64,000 nt of DNA. Origin: an uncultured Clostridia bacterium (GTDB taxonomy: Bacteria > Bacillota > Clostridia > TANB77 > CAG-465). The DNA is taken from positions 1 through 64,000 of the forward strand of contig CAKPAG010000001.1 of NCBI GenBank assembly GCA_934132895.1, in the 5' to 3' direction. Shown here one piece after another: positions 1-9,185 of the stretch. The position numbers and the translations under genes are program-made. The notes beneath the pieces are model-generated. The model saw nothing but the letters and a program-made list of their open reading frames with translations. It made no database searches and was not told the origin of the DNA. Within the stretch, counting starts at the first letter, position 1. Each line of letters starts with the position of its first letter.

Positions 1-77
1 TTATCAGTTCCGGTTGCTGCAATAAAAGTTAGATATTCAGCAGCACTTGATCTAATCGTAATACTATTTTTTTTCAT
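1..77 (-). CDS. RhuM-family protein, N-terminal fragment cut by window edge
   Basis: An ATG at 77 has a perfect AGGAGG upstream and opens a frame running off the left edge. The 25 visible residues begin MKKNSITIRSSAAEYLTF and continue to IAATGTD. This matches the start of RhuM/virulence-type proteins (a Fic/DOC-related family often found in genomic islands and near phage genes). Only the start is visible, so the assignment rests on this N-terminal signature. Confidence 0.6.
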   Translation of the reverse strand, partial: MKKNSITIRSSAAEYLTFIAATGTD

Positions 78-233
78 AAAATGACCTCCTTTATTTATCA
101 TAAATGTTTCTTTATGTCGTTCTCACCTGATTTTCCTTATAATTTTTATTGATTTTTTTGGAAAAATGTAAAAAGGAATTTAATTAAAAGTCTTATAAAG
201 TAAGGGCTTAAACGAATGTTTATATAAGTCGTT

Positions 234-269
234 CTTTACCAGTTGATACTCGTTGATGGTAAAGTTTTT
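234..269 (+). terminator. hairpin followed by T-run in gene-poor stretch
   Basis: Arms CTTTACCA (234-241) and TGGTAAAG (257-264) enclose a 15-nt loop and are followed by TTTTT on the plus strand. It has the shape of an intrinsic terminator, but I see no plus-strand gene upstream inside the window. It may end a transcript from a lost gene or be a small RNA end. Apart from this hairpin and the remnant at 388-522, the 78-502 gap shows nothing I can support. Confidence 0.35.
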
Positions 270-387
270 GTATCTTCGTTCATTTTTTTATTTTTTCTCA
301 TTTTTCTTTTTTGATACATATTCATTATTTTCACTTACATTCTAATCATTTTTGCTTCATTTAAGAAATTATCAAAGTATAATTTAG

Positions 388-522
388 CTATTCATAATAT
401 TCAACAATTTGTTCTCTATCTTTTTTTGTCCGTAGTTCTCTTTCAAAAATAACATTAGCACCTGCACATGCTATTTTACTAACTTTTATATAAATTATGA
501 TTTTATCTTTTGAACTTATTTT
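388..522 (-). pseudogene. possible C-terminal remnant of an unknown gene
   Basis: An open frame without a start codon, ending in TAG at 388, encodes a charged protein-like stretch containing IACAGANVIF and ERELRTKKDREQIVEYYE. It overlaps the 3' end of the next gene in another frame. It looks like the tail of a decayed gene, but I do not recognise the family and it could be chance. Confidence 0.2.
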
Positions 523-904
523 TTAAATTTCTACATACAAACAAATATAATACAATTAAGCTAGAAATCCCTATTAGAACAAAACCTATATTATCTAAGT
601 TATGACCATTTTCCTTAATATATCTTTCTAACTGTCCTAATTTAAACTTTCCCTCTGTAATATACAATGTTTCTTTTTTTCCAAAAGAGTGATAAATTGT
701 CAATTTACCAGAATTCCAGCCTTCCCCTAATATAATTTTAGTAACATTATCTGGATTTTCTATTTCTCCATTTAAAGACTGGTAAACAAACTCTTTGTTT
801 TTGGAATTTACGTCTATTGCAATACCTTCTTTAATAAAAAGGAAAAATGCAAATACTATTCCTAATATTGCAATCATTATCAATAGGTAATTTATCTTTT
901 TCAT
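503..904 (-). CDS. small hypothetical membrane protein
   Basis: 133 aa with a hydrophobic segment at about residues 6-24 and another at about 103-121, near the C-terminus, leaving about 75 residues between them, probably outside the membrane. The start has a GGAGAG ribosome site. No family recognised. It is the last gene of the small-enzyme block and is separated by about 70 bp from the CYTH-like gene upstream. Confidence 0.6.
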   Translation of the reverse strand: MKKINYLLIMIAILGIVFAFFLFIKEGIAIDVNSKNKEFVYQSLNGEIENPDNVTKIILGEGWNSGKLTIYHSFGKKETLYITEGKFKLGQLERYIKENGHNLDNIGFVLIGISSLIVLYLFVCRNLKNKFKR

Positions 905-975
905 TACTCTCCTAACCCCTATATTTTTATTTCTTTAATTCCTCTATCAATAGATAAAAAGTCGACTTATACAGT

Positions 976-1602
976 TTATCTTGTTTTATTACCATATTTT
1001 TCCTCAAAAATTATTTTTGCTTTTTTTACGAAATAATTGCTTTTGTCGTAATTAATTCCTGTATTTTCTAAAGCGTCAATCATTTTTTCTATGGTATTAT
1101 ACTTTTCACTTTCTTCTATTTCAATAAATAAATATTTATCATTAACTTCTTCAACACAAATTTGCAATCCATTCTTTTCATAAACTTCTATATGGTCAAC
1201 TATTCTTATTAATTCTTTATACTCTATTATTTTTAAAAACGATTTGGCGTCTTCCTTACTAATAACTTGTACTTTTGATTTTCCTTGCTTAATTATATTT
1301 TCACTATCATCATATTCTTTGTATTTATACACAAGATAATGCTTTTTATTATCAATACTTCTAACTAAAACACATCTCTTTAAAACATCCAATGGATTTG
1401 CATTTAAATCTACACCATTTAAAACATAATATATATCATCTACGACATAATCATCTACTTTTTTATAATTATTAACTTCAAAAAAATTTATTAAGTCTTT
1501 TTTTGAAATATTGCTTGTTACAGTTATTTCCTTTTCAAACTCCACTTTTCCATTCCTCTCTTTCACATAAACATTTCCAAATATTCTATATAATTTATAC
1601 AA
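976..1602 (-). CDS. CYTH-like domain protein (triphosphate tunnel family)
   Basis: 208 aa with alternating charged beta strands: EFEKEITV near residues 21-28, VLVRSI and YLVYKYK in the middle, then EKNGLQICVEEV and YLFIEIEE, the pattern of CyaB/thiamine-triphosphatase (CYTH) tunnel folds. These proteins act on triphosphorylated nucleotides or other phosphate-rich substrates. The classical ExExK near the N-terminus is only partly matched, so activity is uncertain. The start is TTG with a weak site and overlaps the end of the upstream methyltransferase by 8 nt, implying coupling. Confidence 0.55.
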   Translation of the reverse strand: MYKLYRIFGNVYVKERNGKVEFEKEITVTSNISKKDLINFFEVNNYKKVDDYVVDDIYYVLNGVDLNANPLDVLKRCVLVRSIDNKKHYLVYKYKEYDDSENIIKQGKSKVQVISKEDAKSFLKIIEYKELIRIVDHIEVYEKNGLQICVEEVNDKYLFIEIEESEKYNTIEKMIDALENTGINYDKSNYFVKKAKIIFEEKYGNKTR

Positions 1603-2347
1603 CTTTCTTCGCTTTAATAATCAAAAAGAATGGTCTATCTAATTGATTTATATATTTTGGATTTTTATTTAAAGCATCTTGAGTCGCAACAGGCTCTTCT
1701 ATTCTTTCAACATAAAAACCATTTTTTACAAGCCCATTAATAATTTCAGAAAATGTTCTATGGTACTTTATAACATTTTTTTCAAACCATTCCTTAGTTC
1801 TCATACCAGGCCTATTGTAATCCGAAAATAATCCAAAATATTTATTATCAATAATTATATGTCCCTTCTTAACATTTTCTGTATATTTTATACATGTTTT
1901 AAATGGATGTTCCTGTGAAAATATTAAATATCCATCTTTATTTAGTAAATTGTAAATATCTTTTAATAATTTGTTATAGTCTTTTATATAGTGAAATGCA
2001 AGCGATGATATTACTATATCAAACTTATCATTAATTTGAGATATATCTTCCATAGCCATCACCTTATAATCTATATCACTTAACTTGTTATATTTATTTG
2101 CAATATCTATCATATGCGTAGAAATATCCAAACCTAATATGCTTTTTGCACCTAATTCTTTATAATATTTATCATTTTCTCCATATCCACAACCTAAATC
2201 TAATATTTTTTTACCTGTAACATCAGGCATAATATTTCTAAAAGCTGGAATTTCAATTAAATCATTTGCATTTAAACCTCTTTTTTCAATTCTAAGTTCA
2301 TCATACTTTTTGAAAAATTCTTTATCGTCATAAATATTTTGTTTCAC
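1595..2347 (-). CDS. class I SAM-dependent methyltransferase
   Basis: 250 aa. Motif I is LDLGCGYGEND at about residues 49-59, followed by GLDIS (acidic ribose-binding position) and the FDIVISSLAFHYI post-motif, all typical of the UbiE/COQ5-like methyltransferase fold. The substrate cannot be read from sequence. It begins with GTG 5 nt after AGGAGG and overlaps the CYTH gene downstream by 8 nt. Confidence 0.85.
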   Translation of the reverse strand: MKQNIYDDKEFFKKYDELRIEKRGLNANDLIEIPAFRNIMPDVTGKKILDLGCGYGENDKYYKELGAKSILGLDISTHMIDIANKYNKLSDIDYKVMAMEDISQINDKFDIVISSLAFHYIKDYNKLLKDIYNLLNKDGYLIFSQEHPFKTCIKYTENVKKGHIIIDNKYFGLFSDYNRPGMRTKEWFEKNVIKYHRTFSEIINGLVKNGFYVERIEEPVATQDALNKNPKYINQLDRPFFLIIKAKKVV

Positions 2348-2414
2348 AATAACCTCCTAAATTATTATTTACATTACTTATTTTCTATCAGTAACAACTA
2401 ATCTGAATATTTTA

Positions 2415-2930
2415 CTACAAGTCTTTAGATAAAATACCAACTTCACTTGGTAATAAAGCTTTTATTCCCATATTTTTAAATCTAACAATATTTTCTTCAA
2501 GGTCGTCTACAAATAGTATTTCATTTAATTTACATTCATTTAATTTACCTATTATTTTAATAGCTTCCACTTTTGATTTTTGAGAGTTAGTTGAAATAAC
2601 TTCTATTTTATCACTATAATGATTATGCACAAAAGCCTCTTTAGCTTTAATATTAAAGGAAAACTGCATCCCTGTTACGCAGTACATTTTAACTCCACTT
2701 TTTTCAAAAAACTTTACCAGCTTATATAAAGGTTCCAATACACTACATGGTTCAATAGTGTCATAAAATGAGTTTGATTTTGTATATGCATTTATAAAAT
2801 AACTTAAAAAATTACTTTCACTTTCATTGCGATGCTTAAAGAATTCCTTATCTTGATGAATAGCTAATGTATCATCAAAATCAAAAATTGCCACTTTTAT
2901 TTCATTTAATTTAATAATTTTTTCTTCCAT
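2415..2930 (-). CDS. HAD-superfamily hydrolase
   Basis: About 171 aa from the ATG at 2930, chosen because AGGAG lies 10 nt upstream; an in-frame TTG at 2957 has no site. HAD motif I is DFDDT at about residues 17-21, motif II is the VTG stretch and motif IV is FVDDLEEN, all present. It is likely a small phosphatase of unknown substrate. It sits in a run of nucleotide-type enzymes. Confidence 0.8.
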   Translation of the reverse strand: MEEKIIKLNEIKVAIFDFDDTLAIHQDKEFFKHRNESESNFLSYFINAYTKSNSFYDTIEPCSVLEPLYKLVKFFEKSGVKMYCVTGMQFSFNIKAKEAFVHNHYSDKIEVISTNSQKSKVEAIKIIGKLNECKLNEILFVDDLEENIVRFKNMGIKALLPSEVGILSKDL

Positions 2931-2963
2931 TTTTAAATAACTCCTATATCTTATCAATAGTAT

Positions 2964-3350
2964 CTAATTATTTTTAATATACTTTTCAATTAATGGTATT
3001 CTTGCTTTATCTTTTTCTCTATTACTTTCTTTTAAGAACTCATAATATTTTTGAAGACTTTGTAAATTGTATTCTCCATATTTTTCTATTTTCCATGGTT
3101 CTTTTTTATCAAGAACACATTCTATTTTATCGCTTACTATATACCAACCATTATCTTTTTTCTTTAAGTTATAGTTTCTTTTTAATTCTTGCAATCCTTT
3201 TTCAGTAACAGCTATATCTAAATCTCCAGCATCTGGATATATACCACGCATAACTAAAGCACCACTAGATAAAATCCAATATTCTTCTTTGTTTAATTTT
3301 AAACTTTCAATCAACTCAATTAATTCTTTTTTGTTCATTCTTTTTTCCAT
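2964..3350 (-). CDS. nucleotidyltransferase-like protein
   Basis: About 128 aa from ATG 3350, which has GGAGGG 10 nt upstream. The stretch SSGALVMRG followed by AGDLDIAV (residues ~28-48) matches the minimal nucleotidyltransferase fold, with the DxD metal-binding pair at residues ~43 and 45. Similar short proteins are related to AbiEii-type or aminoglycoside-type nucleotidyltransferases. Substrate unknown. Confidence 0.55.
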   Translation of the reverse strand: MEKRMNKKELIELIESLKLNKEEYWILSSGALVMRGIYPDAGDLDIAVTEKGLQELKRNYNLKKKDNGWYIVSDKIECVLDKKEPWKIEKYGEYNLQSLQKYYEFLKESNREKDKARIPLIEKYIKNN

Positions 3351-3385
3351 ATTACACTTTCCCTCCATTAAACTATACAAATGAT

Positions 3386-3718
3386 TTAATTTTCTAAATA
3401 ATTAACTTTTTTTCCATGTATTTTAGCATACTCTATTTCAGATTTTGTACTTTCTCCTATATAACCACCAACATTTACAACAAAAATCTCATCAGCCATA
3501 TCTATTTTTCTCTTATGCATATCATCTAACATTTTTTTAGTATTAGTTAAAGTACCTTCATCCATATTTTCCCACACTTCGTTATCTCCAGAATGTCCAA
3601 ATAAACCTAATGAAATTACTATATTTCCTTTTAAAGTTAAATCTTTTTGGACTTTAAAAAAATCTTCTTTAAATCTAGATGAACCACATAGTGTTATCAC
3701 TTTATAATTACCTATCAT
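3386..3718 (-). CDS. nucleoside 2-deoxyribosyltransferase-like protein
   Basis: About 110 aa. CGSSRF near the N-terminus and ADEIFVVNVGGYIGESTKSE followed by IEYA near the C-terminus match the nucleoside 2-deoxyribosyltransferase-like/DUF4406 fold, which binds nucleotides. The ATG at 3718 lies 7 nt after AGGGGG; an ATG at 3724 overlaps the upstream stop. It is tightly coupled to the uridine-kinase-like gene. Confidence 0.6.
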   Translation of the reverse strand: MIGNYKVITLCGSSRFKEDFFKVQKDLTLKGNIVISLGLFGHSGDNEVWENMDEGTLTNTKKMLDDMHKRKIDMADEIFVVNVGGYIGESTKSEIEYAKIHGKKVNYLEN

Positions 3719-3720
3719 AA

Positions 3721-4371
3721 TCATTCCCCCTTAATTATTTTATAATCAAATTTTTCATCACTTTCTATAACGAAATCATATTTATCTTCATTATTTAATA
3801 TATTTACCCTATATTGACTACTTCTTTTTTCATCATACATCTCAATAGGATCTCTACTTAATTTTTTCGTTCTTTCTTTTCTTCTTTTTATTTCTTCTGC
3901 CAAACTACATTTTAATAAGAGAGTTAAAGAATCTTTTTTGTCTTTTTCTAAAAATGCAGTTCCCATACCTTCAATTATTGTTAAAAAATAATCTGAGTAT
4001 AGCTTTCTAATATTATTATTTTCTTTATATCTTCTGGGAAAATAATACAAATCAATTCCATTATCTATATTATATAAAATTTCATAAATATTTTTTAGAA
4101 AATATGATTCGACATTGGAAGAAGTATATCTTCCAGTGTACTGTATACCATCTTCCATCCATTTACAAATAGAATTTCGTTTTAAATTTTCGTCAACCAT
4201 AAAATCATCTGTTGAAATCAAATTAACATTTCCATACTTCAAAGCTTCCTCTTGAATTTTTTTGCTAAATGTAGTCTTTCCACTGGTACCATTTCCACAA
4301 ATATATATTTTATTTAAATTGTTATTTTTACAATAATCTATAACAAATGAAGCTAACTTAATTATATCCAT
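3721..4371 (-). CDS. uridine-kinase-like P-loop kinase
   Basis: 216 aa. Walker A is GNGTSGKTT at residues ~26-34, followed by LISTDDFM (~50-57), the aspartate-rich strand typical of uridine kinase/phosphoribulokinase-type enzymes. A basic RRKERTKK stretch and RDPIEMYDEK resemble their lid region. It probably phosphorylates a nucleoside or related small molecule; the substrate is not determinable. Confidence 0.65.
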   Translation of the reverse strand: MDIIKLASFVIDYCKNNNLNKIYICGNGTSGKTTFSKKIQEEALKYGNVNLISTDDFMVDENLKRNSICKWMEDGIQYTGRYTSSNVESYFLKNIYEILYNIDNGIDLYYFPRRYKENNNIRKLYSDYFLTIIEGMGTAFLEKDKKDSLTLLLKCSLAEEIKRRKERTKKLSRDPIEMYDEKRSSQYRVNILNNEDKYDFVIESDEKFDYKIIKGE

Positions 4372-4439
4372 AATTTTTCTCGCTTTCTATTTTTTAAATT
4401 TTATAATATATAATAAAAACTCATTTAATTTAAAATAAA

Positions 4440-4916
4440 TTAACTAAAATATCCATCTATATATTCTTTTAGTTCTTTTTTTATACTTTCTTTCGAATCA
4501 TCTATATTTTTAGCATAATTTAATACATCCTCTTCCATTTCCAAACCACTTTTATCAATTCCAAATTTTCTTAGTATAGGCAATATTTTACTTTCCATAT
4601 GAGGATAATATTTATATAATGTATCATATGCGTTTAATGGCTTGTCTGGCTTAGTGTATCTTGCACTTTCCCAGTCCAGTACCATTTCTACATAATCTAT
4701 ATATGTTTTTTCTTTTTCATTATCATGATGATTAGATAATGTTCTATGAATTTTCGATATATCTTTTTTATCATAAAACATATATATAAATAATTTATCT
4801 ATATCATGCTTTTTAATTTGATTTAATACCATTTCTTCTTTAATATATTTTTCTGCTAAATATATAACAATTTTTCTATGTTTATATGTATATTTTATAT
4901 ATTCTTCATTTTTCAT
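4440..4916 (-). CDS. DUF5662-like protein
   Basis: 158 aa helical protein with ordered histidine/aspartate motifs: KHR near residue 12, KKHDIDK near 35-41, SNHHDNEK near 61-68 and DWESARYTKPDKP near 81. This spacing resembles the HD-like DUF5662 family, whose function is not established to my knowledge. It overlaps the ASCH gene upstream by an ATGA junction, so the two are probably co-translated. Confidence 0.5.
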   Translation of the reverse strand: MKNEEYIKYTYKHRKIVIYLAEKYIKEEMVLNQIKKHDIDKLFIYMFYDKKDISKIHRTLSNHHDNEKEKTYIDYVEMVLDWESARYTKPDKPLNAYDTLYKYYPHMESKILPILRKFGIDKSGLEMEEDVLNYAKNIDDSKESIKKELKEYIDGYFS

Positions 4917-5311
4917 GTTAAATCACCTATATTATATTCCCATAAACTTAACTTTCCGTTAACTTCAATATTTTTAATTTTTTTCACATTTTCAAGTTTA
5001 AATCCAAATTCAATACAATCTTTATTATTCAACACTCCTGAATAAACTAATTCATTTTCTTCTTTTAAAACTTTCTTAAACTCATCATCTACTTTTATGC
5101 AGTCAGTCAAATTAGCCTTTGCAATAATACAACCTGTCGGATACTCTAAGTTATATCTTTCAAATTTCTTCATTGCCTTTTTATCTATAGTTTTTCCAGC
5201 ATGAATTAGTATTTCCCCTCTATAATTTGTTTTCCAAGTTCTAAATTCATATTCCTTTAATCCTTCGGCAATTAAACTAGCAAAAGGTTGTTTTATAGTT
5301 ATACATTTCAT
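4913..5311 (-). CDS. ASCH domain (PUA-like) protein
   Basis: 132 aa. The opening MKCITIKQPFASLIAEGLKE and the EFRTWKTNYRG and ILIHAGKT strands are typical of ASCH proteins, an RNA- or nucleotide-binding PUA-like fold. GCIIAKANLTDCI follows in the expected order. It shares ATGA-type overlaps with the kinase upstream and the DUF5662-like gene downstream, forming a three-gene coupled unit. Confidence 0.8.
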   Translation of the reverse strand: MKCITIKQPFASLIAEGLKEYEFRTWKTNYRGEILIHAGKTIDKKAMKKFERYNLEYPTGCIIAKANLTDCIKVDDEFKKVLKEENELVYSGVLNNKDCIEFGFKLENVKKIKNIEVNGKLSLWEYNIGDLT

Positions 5312-5811
5312 AGCATTCTCCTTTTCATTATATAATCTTCATTTATATCATTACTATTTTTAACTACAATCACTTTTTCTTGGTACTTTTTTAAAATATC
5401 TTCGAAGTCTTTTCTTTTACTTTCAAATTCTTTAGTCCATGTATACATATTTTTCAACATTTTATAACTTGGCTTATATCCACATTTCTCAATTCCTAAT
5501 TTTTGTTTTATATATCTAGTTAGAATTCTCTTCTTTCTTATAATTAGAGGAGTATCCACATAAATTATATTATCAGCCATCTCTAATAGATTATATAAAT
5601 TCCTTCTTAAGGTTCCTTCAATTATCCATTCTTTTTGATTATCTATTTTCTCTATTATTTTTTGTTGGTCTTCATTTTTTCTTTTTATATTATTTACATC
5701 ATCATGAACAATTGAATCTATCTCATAACTCTTAATATTAAATTTATTTGATAATTTCCTTGCTAGAGTAGATTTACCACTTGCTACACTTCCAATTATT
5801 AAAATCTTCAT
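5308..5811 (-). CDS. P-loop adenylate-kinase-like protein
   Basis: 167 aa. Walker A is GSVASGKST at residues ~7-15; YEIDSIVHD and WIIEGTLRRN follow, as in FlaR/DNA-topology-modulation-type P-loop kinases. These are small kinases of mostly unknown substrate. It is the first gene of the accessory block, 18 bp from its promoter at 5829-5857. Confidence 0.7.
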   Translation of the reverse strand: MKILIIGSVASGKSTLARKLSNKFNIKSYEIDSIVHDDVNNIKRKNEDQQKIIEKIDNQKEWIIEGTLRRNLYNLLEMADNIIYVDTPLIIRKKRILTRYIKQKLGIEKCGYKPSYKMLKNMYTWTKEFESKRKDFEDILKKYQEKVIVVKNSNDINEDYIMKRRML

Positions 5812-5828
5812 AATGCTATCACACCTAG

Positions 5829-5857
5829 ATTTTACTATATTTTTACATTTTTTTCAA
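5829..5857 (-). promoter_or_regulatory. sigma-A-type promoter of the small-enzyme block
   Basis: On the minus strand TTGAAA (5852-5857) and TAAAAT (5829-5834) are separated by exactly 17 nt, placing transcription start just before the kinase gene at 5811. Confidence 0.6.
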
Positions 5858-6017
5858 CAAATACGAACAAAACAATTTAGTTTTATTATACGTAATTTTT
5901 TTAAGAGAATAAAAGAAATAAAATTTTAGAATTAAAACTAAGAAAAAAACTTTTTAATTATATACTAGCATACTTTTAAAATTTGTAAAGAACTTTTTAA
6001 CAAATATTATATAATCG

Positions 6018-6061
6018 ACAAAAATAGAACTAAAAATGTGTAAAAGTTACATTCTTAGTTC
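6018..6061 (-). terminator. terminator of the glycan locus
   Basis: Arms 6027-6039 and 6049-6061 pair over 13 positions with one mismatch around a 9-nt loop, and the minus-strand transcript then reads TATTTTTG. It lies 8 bp after the stop of the deacetylase gene. Confidence 0.75.
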
Positions 6062-6068
6062 TATATTC

Positions 6069-6944
6069 TTACCAAGTCACTTCGACTTTTGACTTAGATA
6101 AATAATTTGCAAATGTATTAATGCTCATAGAACGATTAGCATAAATTCTTGGAATTTTATACAAATCCGTATGTATATTAGAGTAATACATGCCTCCTGT
6201 CATTGCCAATCCATATTTGTATTCTTCTTTGGCTATGTTAATTGTATTCCCATCATAGTCACCTACTGGATAACAAATTGTTGAAAGCTTAATTCCATAG
6301 TCTTTTTCAAAATTTTTTTTTGACTGTAAAATTTCTTTTCTTTCTTCTTCATTTGAAAGCGTTGTAAGCTTTCTATGTGTCAATGTATGTGATTCAATTG
6401 ATACTAATCCACTATTTATCATTTCTTTTATTTGTTCATTTGTTAAATAATTCTCTCCATTAATATAATCATATATTAAATTTAAAGTAACTTTTACATT
6501 ATACTTCTTCACTAAAGGGAAAGCATTATTGTAAAAATAAACAAAGCAATCGTCAAAAGTTAGCATCACAGGTTTTTTATATTTGTACAACTTTTCTATT
6601 TCATTCACAAATACAGTTTCATATCCGTTATCCACAATATATTTTATTTGTTCTTCTAATGTTTCAGGCTTTAAAAAGTTCTCCACATCTGGATAGTTTC
6701 CATAATCATCCAAGATAAAATGGTACATAAAAATAGGAACAGTTGCAATTACATTAGATGGTGGCACTTCTTTTTCATCTTTATTATCCAATACACCATT
6801 TAATTTATCTTCTATGATTGGAATGGATACTTTTGATTTTTCTTCTAGTCTAAAAAATATTATAAATATTACAAAACATATAATTATAACAAACATTAAT
6901 CCAATTAATATATTGTTTTTTTTCTTTAAATCAATTTTCTTCAT
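6069..6944 (-). CDS. membrane-anchored polysaccharide deacetylase
   Basis: 291 aa with one N-terminal membrane segment (residues ~11-31) and an outside NodB-type domain. MLTFDD (127-132) supplies the metal/catalytic aspartates, SHTLTH (185-190) the metal-binding histidines, and CYPVGDYD (224-231) the later motif. It should remove acetyl groups from an N-acetylated cell-surface sugar polymer. It ends the large glycan locus, consistent with trimming the product made by the upstream genes. Confidence 0.88.
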   Translation of the reverse strand: MKKIDLKKKNNILIGLMFVIIICFVIFIIFFRLEEKSKVSIPIIEDKLNGVLDNKDEKEVPPSNVIATVPIFMYHFILDDYGNYPDVENFLKPETLEEQIKYIVDNGYETVFVNEIEKLYKYKKPVMLTFDDCFVYFYNNAFPLVKKYNVKVTLNLIYDYINGENYLTNEQIKEMINSGLVSIESHTLTHRKLTTLSNEEERKEILQSKKNFEKDYGIKLSTICYPVGDYDGNTINIAKEEYKYGLAMTGGMYYSNIHTDLYKIPRIYANRSMSINTFANYLSKSKVEVTW

Positions 6945-6959
6945 ACATACCTCTATTTT

Positions 6960-7967
6960 TTAGATAAGATTTTTTTGAAAGTTCCAAGTATCTCTACACA
7001 TATCTTCTAATGTTTTTGTAGCTTTAAATCCAAGCTCTTCTTCTGCTTTTTTAGGATTAGCAAAACATGTAGCTATATCTCCTGATCTTCTTTCAGTTAT
7101 TTTATATGGTACTTTTATATTATTTGCCTTTTGGAAAGCATTTATCATATCAAGTACACTATATCCTATACCCGTACCTAAATTATATATATATAATCCT
7201 TCACTTTCTTTGTTTAATTTTTCTATTGCTTTTACATGACCTATTGCTAAATCTACAACATGAATATAATCTCTTACTCCTGTTCCATCTTTAGTATCAT
7301 AATCGTTTCCGAAAACAGATAATTCTTTTAATTTACCAGCTGCTACTTGTGCTACATATGGCATTAAATTGTTAGGGATACCTTTTGGGTTTTCGCCTAT
7401 AAGCCCACTTTCATGAGCTCCTACTGGATTAAAATATCTAAGAATTACTATACTCCATGAAGGATCGGCTTTGTATAAATCTTTTAGCATTAATTCAATC
7501 ATATATTTTGATGTCCCATAAGGATTTGTTGTTCCCCCAATCTTTGACTCTTCTGTTATTGGTACAACTTCTGGATCTCCATATACGGTAGCTGAAGAAC
7601 TGAATACAAATTTCTTAACTCCATACTTTTTCATTGTATCAAGCAGTATTAAAGCTCCTGATACATTATTTATATAATATTCTATTGGCTTAATAACAGA
7701 TTCTCCCACTGCTTTGAAACCAGCAAAATTTATGACTGAACCGATTTCATTCTCTTCAAATACTTTTTCTAATTTTTCTCTATTCAAATAATCCATTTCG
7801 TAAAAAATAAAATCTTTTCCAGTTATTTTTTTTATATTTTCTAATACTTCTGGTTTACTATTTGAGAAGTTATCTATTATAACTAATTCATAGCCTGCAT
7901 TAAGTAATTCCACACATGTATGTGAGCCAATATATCCTGCTCCCCCTGTTACTAATATTTTTTTCAT
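6960..7967 (-). CDS. galE: UDP-glucose 4-epimerase
   Basis: 335 aa of the short-chain dehydrogenase fold. GGAGYIGSH at residues 8-16 binds [13 protein letters not shown] and the YGTSK catalytic Tyr-x3-Lys follow, and the C-terminal RRSGDIA is typical of GalE. It interconverts UDP-glucose and UDP-galactose. The ATG at 7967 is preferred because the protein then begins MKKILVTGG; a TTG 6 nt upstream is closer to the GAGGAG site. It supplies UDP-galactose to the glycosyltransferases upstream. Confidence 0.93.
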   Translation of the reverse strand: MKKILVTGGAGYIGSHTCVELLNAGYELVIIDNFSNSKPEVLENIKKITGKDFIFYEMDYLNREKLEKVFEENEIGSVINFAGFKAVGESVIKPIEYYINNVSGALILLDTMKKYGVKKFVFSSSATVYGDPEVVPITEESKIGGTTNPYGTSKYMIELMLKDLYKADPSWSIVILRYFNPVGAHESGLIGENPKGIPNNLMPYVAQVAAGKLKELSVFGNDYDTKDGTGVRDYIHVVDLAIGHVKAIEKLNKESEGLYIYNLGTGIGYSVLDMINAFQKANNIKVPYKITERRSGDIATCFANPKKAEEELGFKATKTLEDMCRDTWNFQKNLI

Positions 7968-8042
7968 ACTCAAAACATCTCCTCTTTATCACTACTATAT
8001 TATATATAATACATAATTTAAAATCAACATTTTTATATTATT

Positions 8043-9185
8043 TTAAAATAATTTTTTCCACATTGATATAATTTTATCTGGATAAAATGCTTTAGCTCTT
8101 TGAAATGCATTTTCTCCTAATTCTTTTCTAATATCATAATTATTTAATAATAGTTCTATTTTTTCCTGCATTTTATATATATCTCGATTTTCTATTAAAT
8201 ATCCATTTACTTTATCAAATATAATTTCCTTAGGTCCTACATTTATATCAAAAGAAACGCAAGGAAGACCGTAATTCATTGCCTCACATAATACTAAAGA
8301 AAAACTTTCACTTTTAGAAGTAAGAACAAAAACATCTGATTTTAATAACTCTTCATTAATCTCTTCTTCTTGAAGTCTTCCTGTAAATATTACTTTATCG
8401 TTTATTTTTAGTTTATTTACTAATTTTTTTAATTCTTCTCTTTTACTTCCATCTCCTATTATTTTTAGAATTACGTTTTTATTTTTCTTTTGAATATTGT
8501 AAAATATACTTATTAATGTAGAAAAATCTTTAATATCTTCTAATCTTCCAATAGATATAATTTGATTATAATTTAGATTAGATTTTCTTTTTTCATTATT
8601 TGGGTTTATCATATTTGGTATGACTACCACTTGTGGTTTATTAGTAGTATCTTTTAACCAAAATTCATATTCTTCTTTAGCTTTGTTTGTCATAACAACT
8701 AAATAATCAATTCCATTAAAAGATTTTTTTACTTTATTTATATATTTGTTATTGTCTATATATGAATGTTCTTGTGCAATAGTTATGGCTCTTTCTTTTT
8801 TTATTTGCCTAGAAAATTCTATTCTTGAAGATATTATTATATCTGTATTAAAATTTTTTAATATCTTTTTTATTCCGAAATATTTTGTATATAATATTTG
8901 AATAGATTTATTTAATTCCTTAAAAAAGCTAAATACTTTTAACTTTTTCAAAGCATCTTTTATTTCTTCTTTATTGGGTCCAAAATCAAAAATATATTTT
9001 ACTGTAATTTTTGGATCCAAAGTATAAAAAGACTTTCCATTTAACAAATTATATAGCGATATTATCTCAATATCATAATCATTACATAAATTATTTGCAA
9101 GTGTTGTTACTTGTCTTTCTATTCCCCCATAATTTAAATGTAACATTAAAAAAGTTATTTTTTTCATAATTTTAATGCCTTTCAT
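8043..9185 (-). CDS. glycosyltransferase family 4
   Basis: 380 aa GT-B enzyme. The N-terminal domain starts with FLMLHLNYGGIERQ, and the C-terminal domain has SIGRLEDIKDF, IIGDGSKREEL and the ESFSLVLCEAMNYGLPCV nucleotide-sugar-binding stretch. The acceptor and sugar are unknown. The ATG at 9185 overlaps the stop of the SMR gene (TAATG); an ATG at 9167 is an alternative start. Confidence 0.85.
   Translation of the reverse strand: MKGIKIMKKITFLMLHLNYGGIERQVTTLANNLCNDYDIEIISLYNLLNGKSFYTLDPKITVKYIFDFGPNKEEIKDALKKLKVFSFFKELNKSIQILYTKYFGIKKILKNFNTDIIISSRIEFSRQIKKERAITIAQEHSYIDNNKYINKVKKSFNGIDYLVVMTNKAKEEYEFWLKDTTNKPQVVVIPNMINPNNEKRKSNLNYNQIISIGRLEDIKDFSTLISIFYNIQKKNKNVILKIIGDGSKREELKKLVNKLKINDKVIFTGRLQEEEINEELLKSDVFVLTSKSESFSLVLCEAMNYGLPCVSFDINVGPKEIIFDKVNGYLIENRDIYKMQEKIELLLNNYDIRKELGENAFQRAKAFYPDKIISMWKKLF

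Noticed and set aside
5858..6017. Possible small RNA or tRNA in the gap between the two left-hand blocks
   Set aside because: Sequence is plain AT-rich with no cloverleaf or conserved structure apart from the terminator at 6018-6061.
7305..7313. TTTCCG context in galE like the shift sites
   Set aside because: Here the string reads GTT TTC GGA AAC in frame (V F G N). No break; the C belongs to the TTC codon.
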